Shown here piece by piece: positions 35,901 through 44,899 of a stretch of DNA of 64,000 nt. A model generated the notes under the pieces. That model was given only the letters and a program-made list of their open reading frames with translations. It was not told where the DNA came from and did not search any database. A program made the translations under genes and the position numbers. Numbering within the stretch: the first letter of the stretch is position 1; every line of letters begins with the position of its first letter. The stretch is from Cupriavidus pinatubonensis (lineage in GTDB: Bacteria > Pseudomonadota > Gammaproteobacteria > Burkholderiales > Burkholderiaceae). Location of the stretch: positions 310,001 to 374,000 of the forward strand of contig NZ_CP080769.1 in NCBI RefSeq assembly GCF_019602855.1, given 5' to 3'.

Positions 35901-35953
35901 TTGGTGCGACGCGGGGCCGCCCCTACAATCGATCGAACTTGTTATAACAAGTT
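35901..35953 (+). promoter_or_regulatory. promoter with overlapping 18-base palindromic GntR operator
   Basis: TTGGTG (35901-35906) and TACAAT (35924-35929) are spaced 17 bases. Immediately downstream, AACTTGTTATAACAAGTT (35936-35953) is a perfect palindrome covering the expected transcription start, ideal for repression. Its GTTATAAC core fits GntR/HutC operators. The start codon of the flavoprotein gene follows 31 bases later. Confidence 0.7.
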
Positions 35954-35983
35954 AGGCGGGCAACTCCGCGCTCCCAAAGGATC

Positions 35984-37753
35984 ATGCAGACACACGAACT
36001 CGAATACGACATCGTCGTCGTCGGCGGCGGCACTGCCGGCCCGATGGCGGCCATCAAAGCGAAGCAGCGCAACCCTGCCCTTCGGGTGCTGTTGCTCGAC
36101 AAGGCCCACGTCAAGCGCAGCGGCGCCATCTCGATGGGTATGGACGGACTCAACAACGCCGTGATCCCGGGCCACGCCACACCGGAGCAGTACACGCGCG
36201 AGATCACGGTGGCCAACGACGGCATCGTCAACCAGGCGACCGTGCTGGCCTATGCGCGCCATAGCTTTCGCACCATCGAGGAGCTCGACCGCTGGGGCGT
36301 GAAGTTCGAGAAGGACGAGACCGGCGAGTATGCCGTGCGCAAGGTGCACCATATGGGCGCCTATGTGCTGCCGATGCCGGAGGGCCACGACGTCAAGAAG
36401 GTGCTCTACCGCCAGCTCAAGCGCGCACGCGTGGACGTGACCAACCGCATCGTCGCCACCCGTGTGCTGACCGGTCCGTCGGGCGAGGCGGCCGGCATCA
36501 TGGGGTTCGACTGCCGCACGGCAGATTTCTACGTCGTGCCCGCCAAGGCCGTGATCCTCTGCTGCGGCGCCGCCGGGCGGCTCGGCTTGCCGGCCTCGGG
36601 TTATCTGATGGGTACCTACGAGAACCCGACCAACGCCGGGGATGGCTATGCCATGGCCTATCACGCGGGTGCGGAACTCGCGAATCTCGAGTGTTTTCAG
36701 ATCAATCCGCTGATCAAGGACTACAACGGCCCGGCCTGTGCCTATGTCACCGGCCCGCTGGGCGGTTACACGGCCAACGGCCGTGGCGAACGCTTCATCG
36801 AATGCGACTACTGGAGCGGCCAGATGATGTGGGAGTTCTACCAGGAACTGCAAAGCGGCAACGGACCGGTGTTCCTGAAGCTGGATCACCTGGCCGAGGA
36901 AACCATACGGACCATCGAGACCATTCTCCACACCAATGAGCGCCCGAGCCGCGGACGCTTTCATGCGCGGCGCGGCAACGACTACCGCACGCGGATGATC
37001 GAGATGCATATCTCGGAAATCGGTTTCTGCAGCGGACACAGTGCGTCCGGCGTCTGGGTGGACGAGCACGCGGCCACGTCAGTGCCAGGCCTCTATGCGG
37101 CAGGAGACATGGCCGCCGTGCCGCACAACTACATGCTAGGCGCGTTCACCTACGGCTGGTTCGCGGGGGAACATGCCGCTGACCGCGCGTCCGAAACGGG
37201 ACATCCCTCCATCGACGCCGGGCAGGTCGAAGCAGAAAAGGCGCGCGTGTATGCCCCCTTACACCGCGAGCACGGTCTCGCGCCGTCGCAGGTCGAATAC
37301 AAGCTGCGCCGCTTCGTCAACGACTACCTGCAGCCGCCGAAAGTCACGCGGCGCATGGAGATCGGACTGCAGCGCTTCGGCGAGATCCGTGAGGACCTGT
37401 CACAGATATCGGCCGCCAACCCGCACGAACTCATGCGTGCGACCGAGGTGTCAGTGATCCTCGATTGCGCCGAGATGGCGGCGCGTGCTTCGCTGTTCCG
37501 CACGGAAAGCCGCTGGGGGCTGTACCACTACCGCGTCGACTATCCCGAGCGCAACGATGCGGACTGGTTTTGCCACGCCCATCTGAAGAAGGCGGAAGAC
37601 GGCACGATGACGTCATTCAAGCGGCCGGTCGAACCCTACCTGGTGCCGCTCAGCGACAACGAACGCTCGGCCTACTCGCGCCTACGCGTGACGCCAGCCG
37701 CCGCGACCACGCCGGCTTCCATCCCGCAACCCGTACAGACCATCGCCGCCTAG
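35984..37753 (+). CDS. AprA/fumarate-reductase-like flavoprotein subunit
   Basis: A 589-residue FAD protein of the succinate dehydrogenase/fumarate reductase/adenylylsulfate reductase family. The FAD site opens at 'DIVVVGGGTAGPMAAIKAKQ', with 'SGAISMGMDGLNNAVIPG' close to the AprA pattern, 'AKAVILCCGAAGRLGLP' and a C-terminal 'GLYAAGDMAAVPHNYMLGAFTYGWFAGEHAA'. It is followed after 9 bases by a two-cluster ferredoxin, as AprA is by AprB, so the two probably form an electron-transfer complex. Real AprA is a sulfate-reducer or sulfur-oxidiser enzyme; here the downstream SsuABC-like transporter suggests an organosulfur substrate. Comparison with the AsfA/AsfB arylsulfonate-assimilation pair is suggestive but unproven. 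Confidence 0.8.
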   Translation: MQTHELEYDIVVVGGGTAGPMAAIKAKQRNPALRVLLLDKAHVKRSGAISMGMDGLNNAVIPGHATPEQYTREITVANDGIVNQATVLAYARHSFRTIEELDRWGVKFEKDETGEYAVRKVHHMGAYVLPMPEGHDVKKVLYRQLKRARVDVTNRIVATRVLTGPSGEAAGIMGFDCRTADFYVVPAKAVILCCGAAGRLGLPASGYLMGTYENPTNAGDGYAMAYHAGAELANLECFQINPLIKDYNGPACAYVTGPLGGYTANGRGERFIECDYWSGQMMWEFYQELQSGNGPVFLKLDHLAEETIRTIETILHTNERPSRGRFHARRGNDYRTRMIEMHISEIGFCSGHSASGVWVDEHAATSVPGLYAAGDMAAVPHNYMLGAFTYGWFAGEHAADRASETGHPSIDAGQVEAEKARVYAPLHREHGLAPSQVEYKLRRFVNDYLQPPKVTRRMEIGLQRFGEIREDLSQISAANPHELMRATEVSVILDCAEMAARASLFRTESRWGLYHYRVDYPERNDADWFCHAHLKKAEDGTMTSFKRPVEPYLVPLSDNERSAYSRLRVTPAAATTPASIPQPVQTIAA

Positions 37754-37762
37754 GAGAACAAC

Positions 37763-38008
37763 ATGGCCCTGGTTCCACGCGATGCGCATGCGCGCACCAG
37801 CGTTCCCGTAACGATTGACGAAGACAAGTGCATTGCCGACAAGGGCTGCACGGTCTGCATCGATGTCTGCCCAATGGATCTGCTCGCCGTCGATCCGGTC
37901 ACCGGCAAGGCGTTCATGAAGTTTGACGAGTGCTGGTACTGCATGCCGTGCGAGCGCGACTGTCCGACCGGCGCAGTCCACGTCGACATTCCCTACTTGC
38001 TGCGTTGA
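37763..38008 (+). CDS. two-cluster 4Fe-4S ferredoxin (AprB-like)
   Basis: An 81-residue iron-sulfur protein starting just after an AGGAG ribosome site. Two cysteine groups are visible: 'CIADKGCTVCIDVCPMD' and 'CWYCMPCERDCPTG', enough for two [4Fe-4S] clusters. The 'DECWYCMPCERDCPTGAVHVDIPY' tail is characteristic of the small ferredoxins partnering AprA-like flavoproteins. It should accept or donate electrons for the preceding flavoprotein. Confidence 0.88.
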   Translation: MALVPRDAHARTSVPVTIDEDKCIADKGCTVCIDVCPMDLLAVDPVTGKAFMKFDECWYCMPCERDCPTGAVHVDIPYLLR

Positions 38009-38076
38009 AGCTGCACGAAGCCCCCGTTAAGCCTCATTAAGCCCCCGCCCTTCCGCTTGATCCAAAGGAAAGTGAC

Positions 38077-39501
38077 ATGAAAAGACCGCTGTTGTTCGCG
38101 CTCACCAGCACCGTTTTGCTTGCGGCCCATCCCGCAGGCGCGGAGACCATCCGCGTGGCCATCGGGACGCAGGACACCACGATCAACACCGCCGCAGGCG
38201 GTGCGCTGATCCGCGAACTGAAGCTGCTGGAGAAGTACCTGCCCCACGACGGCAAGTACAAGGATGCCGTCTACGACATCCAGTGGAAGAACTTCACCAG
38301 CGGCGCACCGATCACGAACGAGATGGTTGCTGGCAAGCTTGACTTTGGGTCGATGGCCGACTTCCCGGGCATCCTCAACGGCGTGGCGAATCAGAAGGCT
38401 GGCAGGGGCAGCCTGTTCATCAACGTGTTGTCGGGCAGCACGCAAGGTAGCGGCAACGGCATCGTGGTGCCGGTGGACTCACCGGTGCAGTCGCTGGCTG
38501 ACCTGAAGGGCAAGACGATCTCGGTGCCGTTCGCGTCGACGTCGCACGGTATGCTGCTGCGTGCCATCGCTGCACAGGGTTGGGATCCGGATCGCGACGT
38601 CAACATCATCGCCCAGGCTCCCGAGGTTGCCGGCCCCGCCCTGCAGGCGCGCAAGATCGAGGCGCATGCCGATTTCGTGCCGTTCGCCGAACTGTTCCCG
38701 TACCGCGGCTTCGCGCGCAAGATCTATGACGGCTCGCAAGCCAGGGCAGCCACCTTCCACGGGTCACTGGTGCAGAAGGACTACGCGCAGAAGTACCCGG
38801 AAGTCGTCGTCGCGTACCTGCGCGCGGTGATCGAGGCGAACCGGCTAATCGCTGCCGAACCGGAGAAGTACAGCGAACTGATCGCAAAGGTGACCGGCGT
38901 CGAACCCGAAGTGAACTACCTGTTCCACGGGCCGCTCGGCCTGCAGACGCGTGACTTGACCTGGAAGCCGGAGTACCGCAAGGCCGTGCAGACATCGTTC
39001 GAAACGCTCAAGCTGCTCAAACGCGCTGATGGCGACCTCGACGTCGACGCGTTCATCGACGATCGTTACCTGCGCGCCGCGTTCCAGGCCGAGAAGCTGG
39101 ACTACGAGGCAGCGCTGCGCGACTACGCCCCGCTGCCGCTCAAGGCCAACGACGCGGTGACCGGCAAACGCATCGACAAGTTTGATCGCGTGGCACAGGT
39201 CTGGGTGCGTGGAGAATCTCGCGTGCGCAACTACGCATCGCCCGAGACGGCCCTCCAGGCACTGGCCGCCGTCCAGCGCGATGGCAAAGAGATTCGTGCG
39301 TTCTATGCGCAGGACCGCGAGTCCGGCATCAAGCTGCTGGGCAATCAGGCGTGGTTCGCACGCGACAAGGATGGCCGCCTGAACGCCTTCCTGCTCAAGG
39401 CGCGCGCCCAGGCGTGGGCCAGTCAGAATGCGGGGCAGGTGGTTGATTTTGCCGGCGCCCGTCAAACGGTCACACTGGCCGCCCGTCAGGAGCCGCGATG
39501 A
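38077..39501 (+). CDS. ABC transporter substrate-binding protein (SsuA/TauA-like, long form)
   Basis: A secreted protein of 474 residues: signal peptide to 'PAGA', then a periplasmic-binding fold of the nitrate/sulfonate/taurine class ('IRVAIGTQDTTINTAAGGALIRELKLLEKYLP', 'GKLDFGSMADFPGILNG', 'LKGKTISVPFASTSHGMLLRA'). It is about 130 residues longer than SsuA, the extra part lying after 'LPLKANDAV' at the C-terminus and containing no recognised domain. Sits between the ferredoxin and the permease in one operon. Ligand probably a sulfonate or related organosulfur compound, by context. Confidence 0.85.
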   Translation: MKRPLLFALTSTVLLAAHPAGAETIRVAIGTQDTTINTAAGGALIRELKLLEKYLPHDGKYKDAVYDIQWKNFTSGAPITNEMVAGKLDFGSMADFPGILNGVANQKAGRGSLFINVLSGSTQGSGNGIVVPVDSPVQSLADLKGKTISVPFASTSHGMLLRAIAAQGWDPDRDVNIIAQAPEVAGPALQARKIEAHADFVPFAELFPYRGFARKIYDGSQARAATFHGSLVQKDYAQKYPEVVVAYLRAVIEANRLIAAEPEKYSELIAKVTGVEPEVNYLFHGPLGLQTRDLTWKPEYRKAVQTSFETLKLLKRADGDLDVDAFIDDRYLRAAFQAEKLDYEAALRDYAPLPLKANDAVTGKRIDKFDRVAQVWVRGESRVRNYASPETALQALAAVQRDGKEIRAFYAQDRESGIKLLGNQAWFARDKDGRLNAFLLKARAQAWASQNAGQVVDFAGARQTVTLAARQEPR

Positions 39502-40331
39502 CGAGACATGTGCTGTCCCGCACGGCACCCGTAGCATCGCTTGCCTCGAAAAAGCGCCCTGCCCGCACCGCCTTGCAGGCGGCGTCACTGGTGTTTGGCC
39601 TTTTTTGCTGGCACCTTGCCACGCAGCATCGCCTGCACCTTGGCGTGGTGACGTTCGAGAACGTGCCGACGCCAGCCGAGACGCTTGCCGCGGGCTGGTC
39701 GCTGCTGCAATCCCCAAAGCTCGCCCAGCATCTGGCGAGCAGCCTGTCGCGCGTGGGCTGGGGCTACGCGTCCGCGGCGCTGCTCGCGACGGTGCTTGGC
39801 CTGCTGATCGGCCGCTCGCAATGGGTGCGCGTCATACTGTTGCCACCGCTTGAAGTGCTGCGACCGATTCCGGCCGTCGCGTGGATCCCGCTGGCGATCC
39901 TGATGTTTCCATCGTCCGAGCTGTCGATGATCTTCATCACCTTCACTGGGGCGTTCTTCCCGATCTTGCTGGGCGCGATCCACGGTGCCGAGTCGGTTGA
40001 CCCGCGCCTGGTGGCATCGGCGCGCAGCCTTAGCGCCGGGCGCGCCGCCGTGCTGCGCGAGGTGGTGCTGCCCGGAGCCGCGCAGGGCATCGTGACCGGG
40101 CTGGCGATCGGCATGGGCACGTCCTGGTTCTGCCTGGTCACGGCGGAGATGATTTCAGGTCAGTTTGGCATTGGCTATTACACATGGGAGTCGTACACGG
40201 TGCAACGCTATCCCGACATTATTGTCGGCATGTTGGTGATTGGCATGCTCGGAATGGGCAGCAGCGCGCTGGTAAGGCTGGTGGGGCAACGCGCGACGCC
40301 CTGGCTGGCGGTAGCGGGGAGCGGGCGATGA
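39498..40331 (+). CDS. ABC transporter permease (SsuC/TauC-like)
   Basis: A 277-residue inner-membrane permease with about six helices and the cytoplasmic EAA loop ('ESVDPRLVASARSLSAGRAAVLREVVLPGAAQGIVTGL') that docks the ATPase. Starts with an ATGA overlap on the binding-protein gene and ends with an ATGA overlap on the ATPase gene, so translation is coupled across all three. Confidence 0.92.
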   Translation: MTRHVLSRTAPVASLASKKRPARTALQAASLVFGLFCWHLATQHRLHLGVVTFENVPTPAETLAAGWSLLQSPKLAQHLASSLSRVGWGYASAALLATVLGLLIGRSQWVRVILLPPLEVLRPIPAVAWIPLAILMFPSSELSMIFITFTGAFFPILLGAIHGAESVDPRLVASARSLSAGRAAVLREVVLPGAAQGIVTGLAIGMGTSWFCLVTAEMISGQFGIGYYTWESYTVQRYPDIIVGMLVIGMLGMGSSALVRLVGQRATPWLAVAGSGR

Positions 40332-41197
40332 CGACTGCCCACCTTGTCACCCGCCCAGGCGCCGTCACGCTCGAATCCCTGTCCATCGCGCTGGGCAGCG
40401 GTACGCAGCGCTTCACGGCGGTGCGCGACGTCAACGTGTCGATCGCGCCAGGCGAGTTCGTCTGCATCCTCGGCCCCTCAGGCTGCGGCAAGTCGACCTT
40501 GCTCGGCGTACTGGCCGGGCATATCGTCCCGGTTGAAGGCCGCGCGACCCTGGACGGCACAAGGATTGACGGTCCCGATCCCGCGCGCGGCATCGTGTTC
40601 CAGCAACACACATTATTTCCGTGGCGCAAGACGCTCGACAACGTCGGCTTCGGTCTCAAGATGCAGGGCATCGGCAAAGAAGAACGCCGCCGCCGCGGCC
40701 GTGAGCTGCTTGAACGGGTGGGGCTGGCTGCTTTTGCCGATCGCTACCCATCCCAGCTATCGGGCGGCATGCAGCAGCGCGCGGAGATCGCCCGGGCCAT
40801 GATTACCGGGCCGCGCGTGCTGCTGATGGATGAACCTTTCGGCGCGCTCGACGCGCAAACACGCGCGATGATGCAGGCGTTGCTGCTCGACGTGTGGAGC
40901 GAGTACCGGCCCACGGTCGTGTTCGTCACCCACGACATCGATGAAGCGCTGTTCCTGGCCGACCGCATCCTGGTGATGAGTCCCGGACCCGGCACCATCA
41001 TCGAAGACTTGCGCGTGCCGTTCGCCCGCCCACGCGAACGTGCCGAATCGCGCGCCCTCGTCACCGAACCCGAATTCATCGCCATCAAGCGACACCTGCT
41101 GGCGCTGCTGCGCCATCGCCAGCCCACCCTGCCCGCGCCGCGTCTCAGTCCACTGGACGACGGGCGCGTCTTCGCACCGACCTCTCCGACCCCATGA
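40328..41197 (+). CDS. ABC transporter ATP-binding protein (SsuB/TauB-like)
   Basis: A 289-residue ATPase with Walker A GPSGCGKST, Q-loop 'VFQQHTLFPWRK', signature LSGGMQQR, Walker B 'VLLMDEPFGALD' and the switch His in 'VFVTHDIDEAL'. The ATG overlaps the permease stop (ATGA); the longer frame from 40184 lies over the permease and is rejected. Completes the first sulfonate-type importer. Confidence 0.94.
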   Translation: MTTAHLVTRPGAVTLESLSIALGSGTQRFTAVRDVNVSIAPGEFVCILGPSGCGKSTLLGVLAGHIVPVEGRATLDGTRIDGPDPARGIVFQQHTLFPWRKTLDNVGFGLKMQGIGKEERRRRGRELLERVGLAAFADRYPSQLSGGMQQRAEIARAMITGPRVLLMDEPFGALDAQTRAMMQALLLDVWSEYRPTVVFVTHDIDEALFLADRILVMSPGPGTIIEDLRVPFARPRERAESRALVTEPEFIAIKRHLLALLRHRQPTLPAPRLSPLDDGRVFAPTSPTP

Positions 41198-42195
41198 CCA
41201 CCAACGCTTCTCCGGTTGCCACTAGTGTCCCGTTCGCCGATTCTCGCTTTGCCGATGCCGACCCCGCCGTGCGACGACTGGCCGTCATTGCCGCTGCAGA
41301 AAGTGAGGACGAGGGCCAACAGCCGCTCCTGCTCCGGGCCTTACGCCGGGATACCGACGCTGACGTGCGGCGCACCGCGGCAGAGTATCTTGCCGCCTGG
41401 GAAACACCCGATGCTATCGACGCCTTGTGCGATGCGTTGGGCGATCGTGACGCCGCCACCCGCGAAGCCGCGGCCGAGAGCTTGTCGGCGCTGAAGCTGC
41501 CCGCGCTGGGCGTACGCCTGCTGCCGCGCCTGGCGGGTGCCGGAGACACTGCACGCGCCGCGATACTTCGCGCGCTGCGGGAACTGCGATTGCCCGACAG
41601 TGCGGGGCCTGCGCACGCGGCACTCGCTGATCCCGCCGCGGCGGTACGACGCGAAGCGATCGGCGTGCTCGGATGGCTGCGCCACACGCCTGCCCTCCCT
41701 GCGCTTGCAGCGCTCGCACGCAACGACGGGAATGCGGACGTGCGACGTGCCGCGGTCGGCGCACTTGGCTTCGCAGCGAATGACAGCGTGCTTCCCACGT
41801 TGCTCCAGGCACTCGACGACAAACATTGGCAGGTTCGGGAGGAAGCTGCCGCCACGCTTGGCAAGCTGCGGCAGATCGCTGCCCGCCAGACGCTGGAGAC
41901 AGCGCTCGACGACCCATACTGGCAAGTAACGCTGCAGGCCGCGCGGGCCTTGGGAAGGCTGCGCGATCCCGCCAGTGGCGACGCGTTGGCCCGACTGCTG
42001 ACGTATCCGATCAGCAATGTACGCAAGGAAGCCGCCCTGGCGCTAGGCGAGGTGGGCAGCGTTGAGGAACTCGCGGTGCTGGAAGCCGCATTGCAGGACG
42101 GCGATCCTGAGGTTCGAAAATCCGCGCGCATCGCCATTGCCCAGATCATGGAGCGCTCCGCAGCGACGAGCCCCCTGACCCCTGTGGACAGGTGA
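41194..42195 (+). CDS. HEAT-repeat protein
   Basis: A 333-residue protein made almost wholly of HEAT-like repeats of about 31 residues, each with a V-R-x-A-A-A-x-A-L-G core ('VRREAIGVLGWL', 'VRRAAVGALGFA', 'VREEAAATLGKL', 'VTLQAARALGRL', 'VRKEAALALGEV', 'VRKSARIAIAQI'). No signal peptide or enzyme motif. It overlaps the ATPase stop by ATGA, so it is translated with the transporter. Such proteins act as scaffolds or cofactor-enzyme lyases; here it may help assemble or regulate the flavoprotein-ferredoxin complex. That role is inference. Confidence 0.88.
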   Translation: MTTNASPVATSVPFADSRFADADPAVRRLAVIAAAESEDEGQQPLLLRALRRDTDADVRRTAAEYLAAWETPDAIDALCDALGDRDAATREAAAESLSALKLPALGVRLLPRLAGAGDTARAAILRALRELRLPDSAGPAHAALADPAAAVRREAIGVLGWLRHTPALPALAALARNDGNADVRRAAVGALGFAANDSVLPTLLQALDDKHWQVREEAAATLGKLRQIAARQTLETALDDPYWQVTLQAARALGRLRDPASGDALARLLTYPISNVRKEAALALGEVGSVEELAVLEAALQDGDPEVRKSARIAIAQIMERSAATSPLTPVDR

Positions 42196-42251
42196 TCGGC
42201 CAGGGCGCGGCGCCGTCGTCGCTGGCCGCGCGCAACCCGTGCATCTTGCGC

Positions 42252-43502
42252 CTAGAAGAAGGCGCCCGTCGGCGGTAACGTGCCGTTCAGGTAGTGGTCG
42301 CCCAGCACGCGCTCCTTGTACAGGCGCGGATTGTGCGAGGCGATGACCTTGATATTGCGCCAGTGCCGGTCGAGCGCGGCCTGCGCCGAGACGCCGCTGC
42401 CGCTCGACACGTCAATCAGCAGGCTGGCGATGGTGGGCGCTACCTCGTCCGTCACGACCTTTGCTTCCGACGCAGCCAGCGTCGAACGCAGCGAGAGCCG
42501 GTGCGCATCCGGCGTCCCGGCGGCATGCCATGCCGCATCGAACGCATGGACCGCGCGCTCGGTCACCGCCCGCACCGCGCTTCTGTACGCGGCGATCCGG
42601 CCGACGGCTGCCTGCAGTTCGGGTTCATCCGCGGGGCGCGGCGCGAGCCCATGGTAGTAGTTGCGGCGCCGCTCCTTGACCAGCGCGATGGCGTCCGCCA
42701 GTATCCGCTCGACGATGCCGGCGATGACCGTCGTCAGGTAGATCTGGTGGAACGTAAAGCTGTAAGACGGTGGGCTGCCGTCGTCACTGCTGGCCCGGCT
42801 CCGCACTGGCATCTCGAACAGATCCGCATCCAGGATGCGCACCCGCTCGAATACCGTGGTCCCCGAGCCGGTCAGCTTCTGTCCAAAGCCGTCCCAGTCG
42901 TCGTCGAGCTTCACTCCGGGCGCGGATGCCGCGACGAGGAATTGCCGGATCGTGCCGCGCTCCGGCTCCACCGCGCTCGAAAAAAGGTAGTCGGAGTACA
43001 GATTCCCGGTCGAATAGATCTTGCTGCCCGACACATGCCAGGCGGGTTCGCCAGGCACCGGTTCGAGCCGCGTGGATGGCACCTGGGCAAGCGATCCGGC
43101 CGGCTCGCCCGTGAGTTCGTTGAAGACCACGCCAAACGTTTTCCCGTCGGCCGCCAGCGACAGAATCCGGGATGACAGGACTTCGCCGGGAGTCAGCAGG
43201 TGCTGCTCGATCGCGAAGAAGTGATTGCGGAAGATGTGCGCCAGATTCGAGTCGGCGGCAGCAAGATCGCGGACGAGTTCGAATAACGCCGGCAGGGATA
43301 CGCCCTTGCCACTGTTTCCCTTTCCGAGGCGCACCGCCCCGAAGCCGCACGCCTTCAGGGCGGCGACTTCTTCGTAGGCAAGGCGATGCCCTACATCCCT
43401 CGCGGCAGCTCCGGCTGCCAGTTTACGGAACAGTTCGTCGTAGCCAAGCTCACGCGTGACGTCACTCCACGGCAGCAGGTCAATGGCGGCAGTATCAGAC
43501 AT
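42252..43502 (-). CDS. acyl-CoA-dehydrogenase-fold flavin monooxygenase (DszC/SfnB-like)
   Basis: A 416-residue protein with acyl-CoA dehydrogenase N-terminal and middle/C-terminal domains ('GFGAVRLGKGNSGKGVSL', 'FGVVFNELTGEPAGSL', 'WHVSGSKIYSTGNLYSDYLFSSA', 'LDDDWDGFGQKLTGSGTTVFERV'). The lack of acyl-CoA features and the location beside a DszA-like luciferase-type monooxygenase indicate the DszC/SfnB branch, FMNH2-dependent oxygenases of organosulfur compounds. Its start overlaps the end of the preceding gene by 8 bases. A two-component flavin reductase is not present in the window. Confidence 0.85.
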   Translation of the reverse strand: MSDTAAIDLLPWSDVTRELGYDELFRKLAAGAAARDVGHRLAYEEVAALKACGFGAVRLGKGNSGKGVSLPALFELVRDLAAADSNLAHIFRNHFFAIEQHLLTPGEVLSSRILSLAADGKTFGVVFNELTGEPAGSLAQVPSTRLEPVPGEPAWHVSGSKIYSTGNLYSDYLFSSAVEPERGTIRQFLVAASAPGVKLDDDWDGFGQKLTGSGTTVFERVRILDADLFEMPVRSRASSDDGSPPSYSFTFHQIYLTTVIAGIVERILADAIALVKERRRNYYHGLAPRPADEPELQAAVGRIAAYRSAVRAVTERAVHAFDAAWHAAGTPDAHRLSLRSTLAASEAKVVTDEVAPTIASLLIDVSSGSGVSAQAALDRHWRNIKVIASHNPRLYKERVLGDHYLNGTLPPTGAFF

Positions 43503-44865
43503 GGTTTGCCTCTTCTTGCCGCCGCGAATAGCGGGACTCCCGCGGGTCTACGTACTGAGGCAAACCGAGGTGGTCACGAAGCGTCGTGCCCGTGTACTCC
43601 GTCCGGAATCTGCCGGCTTTCTGCAGCACCGGAATAAGGTGGTCGACCACATCTTCCAGGCCGCTCGTCTGCACGTCGATATTGAGATTGAAGCCATCGG
43701 CCGCGCGCGTGTCGACCCAGTGCAGGATATCGGCCGCCACCTGCTCCGGCGCGCCGACGACTACGCGGTGTCCGCCTGTGATATTGCTCACCAGTGCCTG
43801 GCGCACGGTCCAGTCGTTGGCGCGTGCCTCGTTGAGGATTTCCTGCCGGTGCCAGCGCGAGGCAATCGGCACACGTGATTCGGCCTGTGCGATCTTGTCG
43901 TAGGGCAGCTTCGTGTCCAATGGCAGGTCGGATGGGTCGAGCGCGAGGTGGCGCGCCAACTCCTCGCGCAGGAAGTCGTGATCGAGCCGCTCATCGAGTT
44001 CGCGCTTGCGCCGCTGTGCTTCGGCTTCGGTGTCGCCAAGGATCGGAAACAGGCCTGGCATCACGAGCAGATGATCGGGGTTGCGCCCGTAGCCACGCGC
44101 GAGGGTCTTCACATCGGCATAGAACTTCCTGCCTTTCTCGATGCTGCGCTGGCCAGTAAAGAGCGCATCGGCGAAACGCGCGCCGAACGCCTTGCTGTCG
44201 TCCGACTGGCCGGCCTGGAAGATCACCGGGCGCCCCTGTGGCGTCACTGGCGTCGACAGCGCGCCGGCGCTGCGAAAATGGGCGCCGTGGTACTGGATGG
44301 GCCGCAGGCTGTCCCTATCGACGTAGACGTGGCGCGCAGCATCGGCCACGACCGCGCGGTGCGGCAGCGAATCCCAAAGCTGGACGACGATCTCGGCAAA
44401 CTCGGTCGCCCGCTGGTATCGTGCCTGCTGGTCAAAACCGTGTTCAATGCCGTAGGCCGCCAAGGCCACCGGTGCCTGGCTCGTGATGATGTTCCAGGCC
44501 GCGCGCCCCTTGCTGACATGATCCAGCGATGCCAACTGGCGCGCCACCGTGTACGGGTGGCCAAACAGGGTTGACGTCGTCACCACGAGGCCAATGTGCC
44601 GTGTGGCGTGACTGAGCGCGGCGTGCAACGTAAGCGGGTCCAACGCACGCCAGGGGCGGTGAAATGCCTCGGAGACGAGGCCGCCGGGGCCGTCGGCCAG
44701 GAATAGCGCATCGATCTTGCCGCGCTCGGCGACTTGCGCGATGCGAATGAAGGCGTCGATATCGGTGGAGAGCGTGGCAGCGTCGGGTAACGTCTTCCAG
44801 GCGGCATCGTGCCGTCCGGATGCAAGGACGTTGACACCCAGGCGAACTTGAGGAGCTTCTGACAT
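43495..44865 (-). CDS. FMN-dependent monooxygenase, NtaA/SnaA/DszA/DmoA type
   Basis: A 456-residue bacterial luciferase-like (LLM class) enzyme of the DszA/NtaA subgroup: 'AERGKIDALFLADGPGGL', 'HIGLVVTTSTLFGHPYTVARQLASLDHVSKGRAAWNIITS', 'RYQRATEFAEIVVQLWDS', 'VIFQAGQSDDSKAFGARFADALFTGQ'. Members cleave sulfones, dimethyl sulfide or nitrilotriacetate using reduced FMN from a partner. The linked DszC-like oxygenase and sulfonate-type transporter favour a sulfur substrate. Start at 44865; it ends inside the start of the DszC-like gene. Confidence 0.88.
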   Translation of the reverse strand: MSEAPQVRLGVNVLASGRHDAAWKTLPDAATLSTDIDAFIRIAQVAERGKIDALFLADGPGGLVSEAFHRPWRALDPLTLHAALSHATRHIGLVVTTSTLFGHPYTVARQLASLDHVSKGRAAWNIITSQAPVALAAYGIEHGFDQQARYQRATEFAEIVVQLWDSLPHRAVVADAARHVYVDRDSLRPIQYHGAHFRSAGALSTPVTPQGRPVIFQAGQSDDSKAFGARFADALFTGQRSIEKGRKFYADVKTLARGYGRNPDHLLVMPGLFPILGDTEAEAQRRKRELDERLDHDFLREELARHLALDPSDLPLDTKLPYDKIAQAESRVPIASRWHRQEILNEARANDWTVRQALVSNITGGHRVVVGAPEQVAADILHWVDTRAADGFNLNIDVQTSGLEDVVDHLIPVLQKAGRFRTEYTGTTLRDHLGLPQYVDPRESRYSRRQEEANHV

Positions 44866-44899
44866 AGCGGATCCGTTGAAAGCGAGGTGCGGCGTGGCG

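Noticed and set aside
35942-37069. 375-codon minus-strand frame opposite the AprA-like gene
   Set aside because: His/Ala/Val-rich antisense artefact; the plus-strand flavoprotein has full motifs and operon context.
40184-40327. 48-codon extension of the SsuB-like ATPase
   Set aside because: Lies inside the permease gene; the ATGA overlap marks the true start.
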